NCBI RefSeq assembly: GCF_001316245.1
Contig: NZ_BBDM01000001.1
Coordinates: 1 to 64,000, forward strand
From: Vulcanisaeta sp. JCM 14467
GTDB taxonomy: Archaea > Thermoproteota > Thermoprotei > Thermoproteales > Thermocladiaceae
DNA length: 64,000 nt
Direction: 5' to 3'
Below are positions 62,396 to 64,000 of this stretch, piece by piece. Within the stretch, counting starts at the first letter, position 1. Each line of letters starts with the position of its first letter. Made by a program: the position numbers and the translations under genes. Under the pieces are notes generated by a model. The model worked only from the letters and a program-made list of their open reading frames with translations, was not told the DNA's origin and made no database searches.

Positions 62396-64000
62396 ATGGA
62401 TAGGGTAGTAATACTCGATGGCTACACGGATGAGCCAGCTGGGCTTGGAGTACCACCGTACCTAGATGTTTATCCACGCTACGTGGCTGGTGCAGTATGG
62501 AGTGTCGATAGGTCCATAGACGTTAAGTACTTCACAATCGATCAGGCCAGGGCTAATTGGGCGGATTTCGTCAAAGTGACTAACGAGGCTAGATTACTTG
62601 TGGTCATAGCCGGCATTGTAACGCCCGGTAAGTACCTTGGTGGCGAGCCGATAAAGCTCGAGGAGATAGAGAAGGTCGCAAACGTAGTCACACAGCCAAT
62701 TAAGATCCTTGGTGGCCCAGTGGCTAGGTTCGGCTATGGCTCCGCGGGGGGCACGGTGGCAATACCGAGGAGCAGATTCCAGAGGTATTATGACCTAGTG
62801 GTCACTGGCGATGTTGATCTGGTGGTTTATGAGTTGTTGAGAAATAACTACCAATCATCAAAGGTCTCGCCAGCTCTGGTACACATTGATTACTCATTGA
62901 TTAACCAATTCGCGGTATTAGGTGCGGGCATAGTCACCCAGCACCCGAATTACGGTAAGAACTTAATAATTGAACTCGAGACGTACAAGTCCTGCCCAAG
63001 GTACATAACCAGCGGCTGCTCCTTCTGCGCCACCGTTAGATACGGCCCAGTTAAGTATAGGGATGCCAGGGCAATCATCGAGGAGGTCAGGGCTTTGTAC
63101 AACCTCGGGGTTAGGCACTTCAGGCTTGGCAGACAAGCCGATTTCTACACGTATATGGCCCATGACACGGGCAAGCTAGAGTATCCAAGGCCAAACCCTG
63201 AGCTATAAAGAACCTACTCGCCGGTATAAGGAATGTGGCGCCGGAATTGGAGACCCTCCACATTGATAATGTAAATCCAGGCACTATCTACCACTGGCCC
63301 AGAGAGAGTATTGAAGTTACGAAGATACTTATGAAGTACCACACGCCGGGTGACGTGGCGGCCATGGGTGTTGAAACCGCAGACCCAAGGGTTGTTAAGT
63401 TGAACAACCTCAAGGTAATGCCTGACGAGGCGTACTTCGCGATTAGGACAATCAGTGAGTTAGGTAGGGCTAGGGGCTGGAATGGTATGCCGGAGTTGCT
63501 GCCGGGCATTAACTTCGTCATTGGGCTACCCGGCGAGACTAGGGAGACCTTTAGGTTGAACATTGAATTCCTCAAGAGATTACTCAATGATGATGTTTGG
63601 GTTAGGAGGGTCAATATTAGGCAGGTACTTGTACTACAACCAACGCCCCTATGGAGCCAGGCGGATGACATTAGGCAGTTACTTAGACCATAGGAAGTAC
63701 TTCCTGGCCTTCAAGTACTGGGTCAGGAGGTACTTCGACCATGAGGTGCTGAGGAGGATCGTACCCAAAGGCACGGTGTTAAGGAAGGTATACACGGAGA
63801 CTCATTACGGTAACGGCACGTACGCCAGGCAGGTAGGTTCATACCCACTACTCATCTACATACCCGCCAGGCTCGAGCTTGGTAGGTGGATTGACGTGGT
63901 CGTTTCTGAGCATGGCTTTAGGTCGGTGATTGGCGTGCCCTACCCAGTCAGCGTCAATGAGGCGCCAAAGCGATTACTCAAGTACGTACCAAGCATGAGC
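62396..64000 (+). CDS. Archaeal radical SAM protein with N-terminal B12-binding-like domain (partial)
   Basis: The gene continues past the window edge. Residues 1-160 form a Rossmann-like domain (VVIAGIVTPGKYLGGEPIKL and ILGGPVARFGY). The cluster site is SCPRYITSGCSFCATVRYG, a CX7CX2C spacing rather than CX3CX2C, as in some archaeal families. Then come LHIDNVNPGTIYHWP, MGVETADPRVVKLNNLK and INFVIGLPGETRETF, a typical barrel order. The end ARLELGRWIDVVVSEHG resembles a TRAM-like domain. Breaks lie near 63207 and 63690. Substrate unknown; RNA or tRNA modification is possible. Confidence 0.8.

Overview
The window reads as a stretch of chromosome from a hyperthermophilic archaeon of the Thermoproteales (Thermoproteota), most likely close to Vulcanisaeta, Caldivirga or Thermocladium. 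The evidence is the set of recognisable genes: a group II chaperonin (thermosome), RNA polymerase subunit Rpo6, Alba, TmcA, archaeal signal peptidase, and above all an intact-looking Arcade cluster (crenactin plus arcadins), a hallmark of Thermoproteales. Many genes have a TATA-like box about 25-30 bases before the start codon and so look leaderless. Placement below order level is inference.

The sequence carries many single-base frameshifts, roughly one per 1-1.5 kb. They nearly always fall in or next to runs of one base and break strongly conserved housekeeping genes (rpo6, alba, apgM, crenactin, tmcA, ilvA). I read most as sequencing or assembly errors, so I annotate the rebuilt gene over its full span and note each break.

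Layout. 1-724: end of an unknown gene and a SWIM zinc-finger protein. 776-5145: an AT-rich accessory block with three different radical SAM enzymes and, directly before the third, a short gene for a peptide whose C-terminal half is a run of xxW triplets. This is the most exciting locus: a probable ribosomally made, post-translationally modified peptide (RiPP) system, plausibly an archaeal relative of the cyclophane 'triceptides'. 5148-11402: a defence operon read leftwards, joining a type I-like methylase and specificity subunit to McrB and McrC. 11516-14137: small hypothetical genes and truncated remnants (threonine synthase, CutA) around a zinc peptidase. 14186-20949: core genes (phosphoglycerate mutase, N-acetyltransferase, signal peptidase, thermosome, Rpo6, Roadblock/MglA-like GTPase pair, Alba). 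21022-26084: the Arcade cytoskeleton operon. 26140-32651: KDG aldolase, two related secreted proteins, DUF99 protein, membrane protein.

32837-37871 is a leftward operon of an AAA-type ATPase, a coiled-coil winged-helix protein, an unknown protein and a NurA nuclease, perhaps an undescribed DNA-processing machine. 38085-40314 holds two surface proteins. 40418-44938 has a GspE/VirB11-type secretion ATPase followed by two converging operons of small, mutually similar coiled-coil proteins, another candidate new system. 45014-57335 is mostly core metabolism and repair: TmcA, a pyrimidine-dimer glycosylase-like protein, NuoM- and NuoL-like proton pumps, an LUD iron-sulfur protein, a HypE-like protein, threonine dehydratase, RidA and a Cas4-like nuclease. 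57420-64000 holds MoeA, a second NurA, a membrane-anchored surface protein, a thioredoxin-fold fusion and a fourth radical SAM protein cut by the window end. I saw no rRNA, tRNA, CRISPR array or complete insertion sequence.
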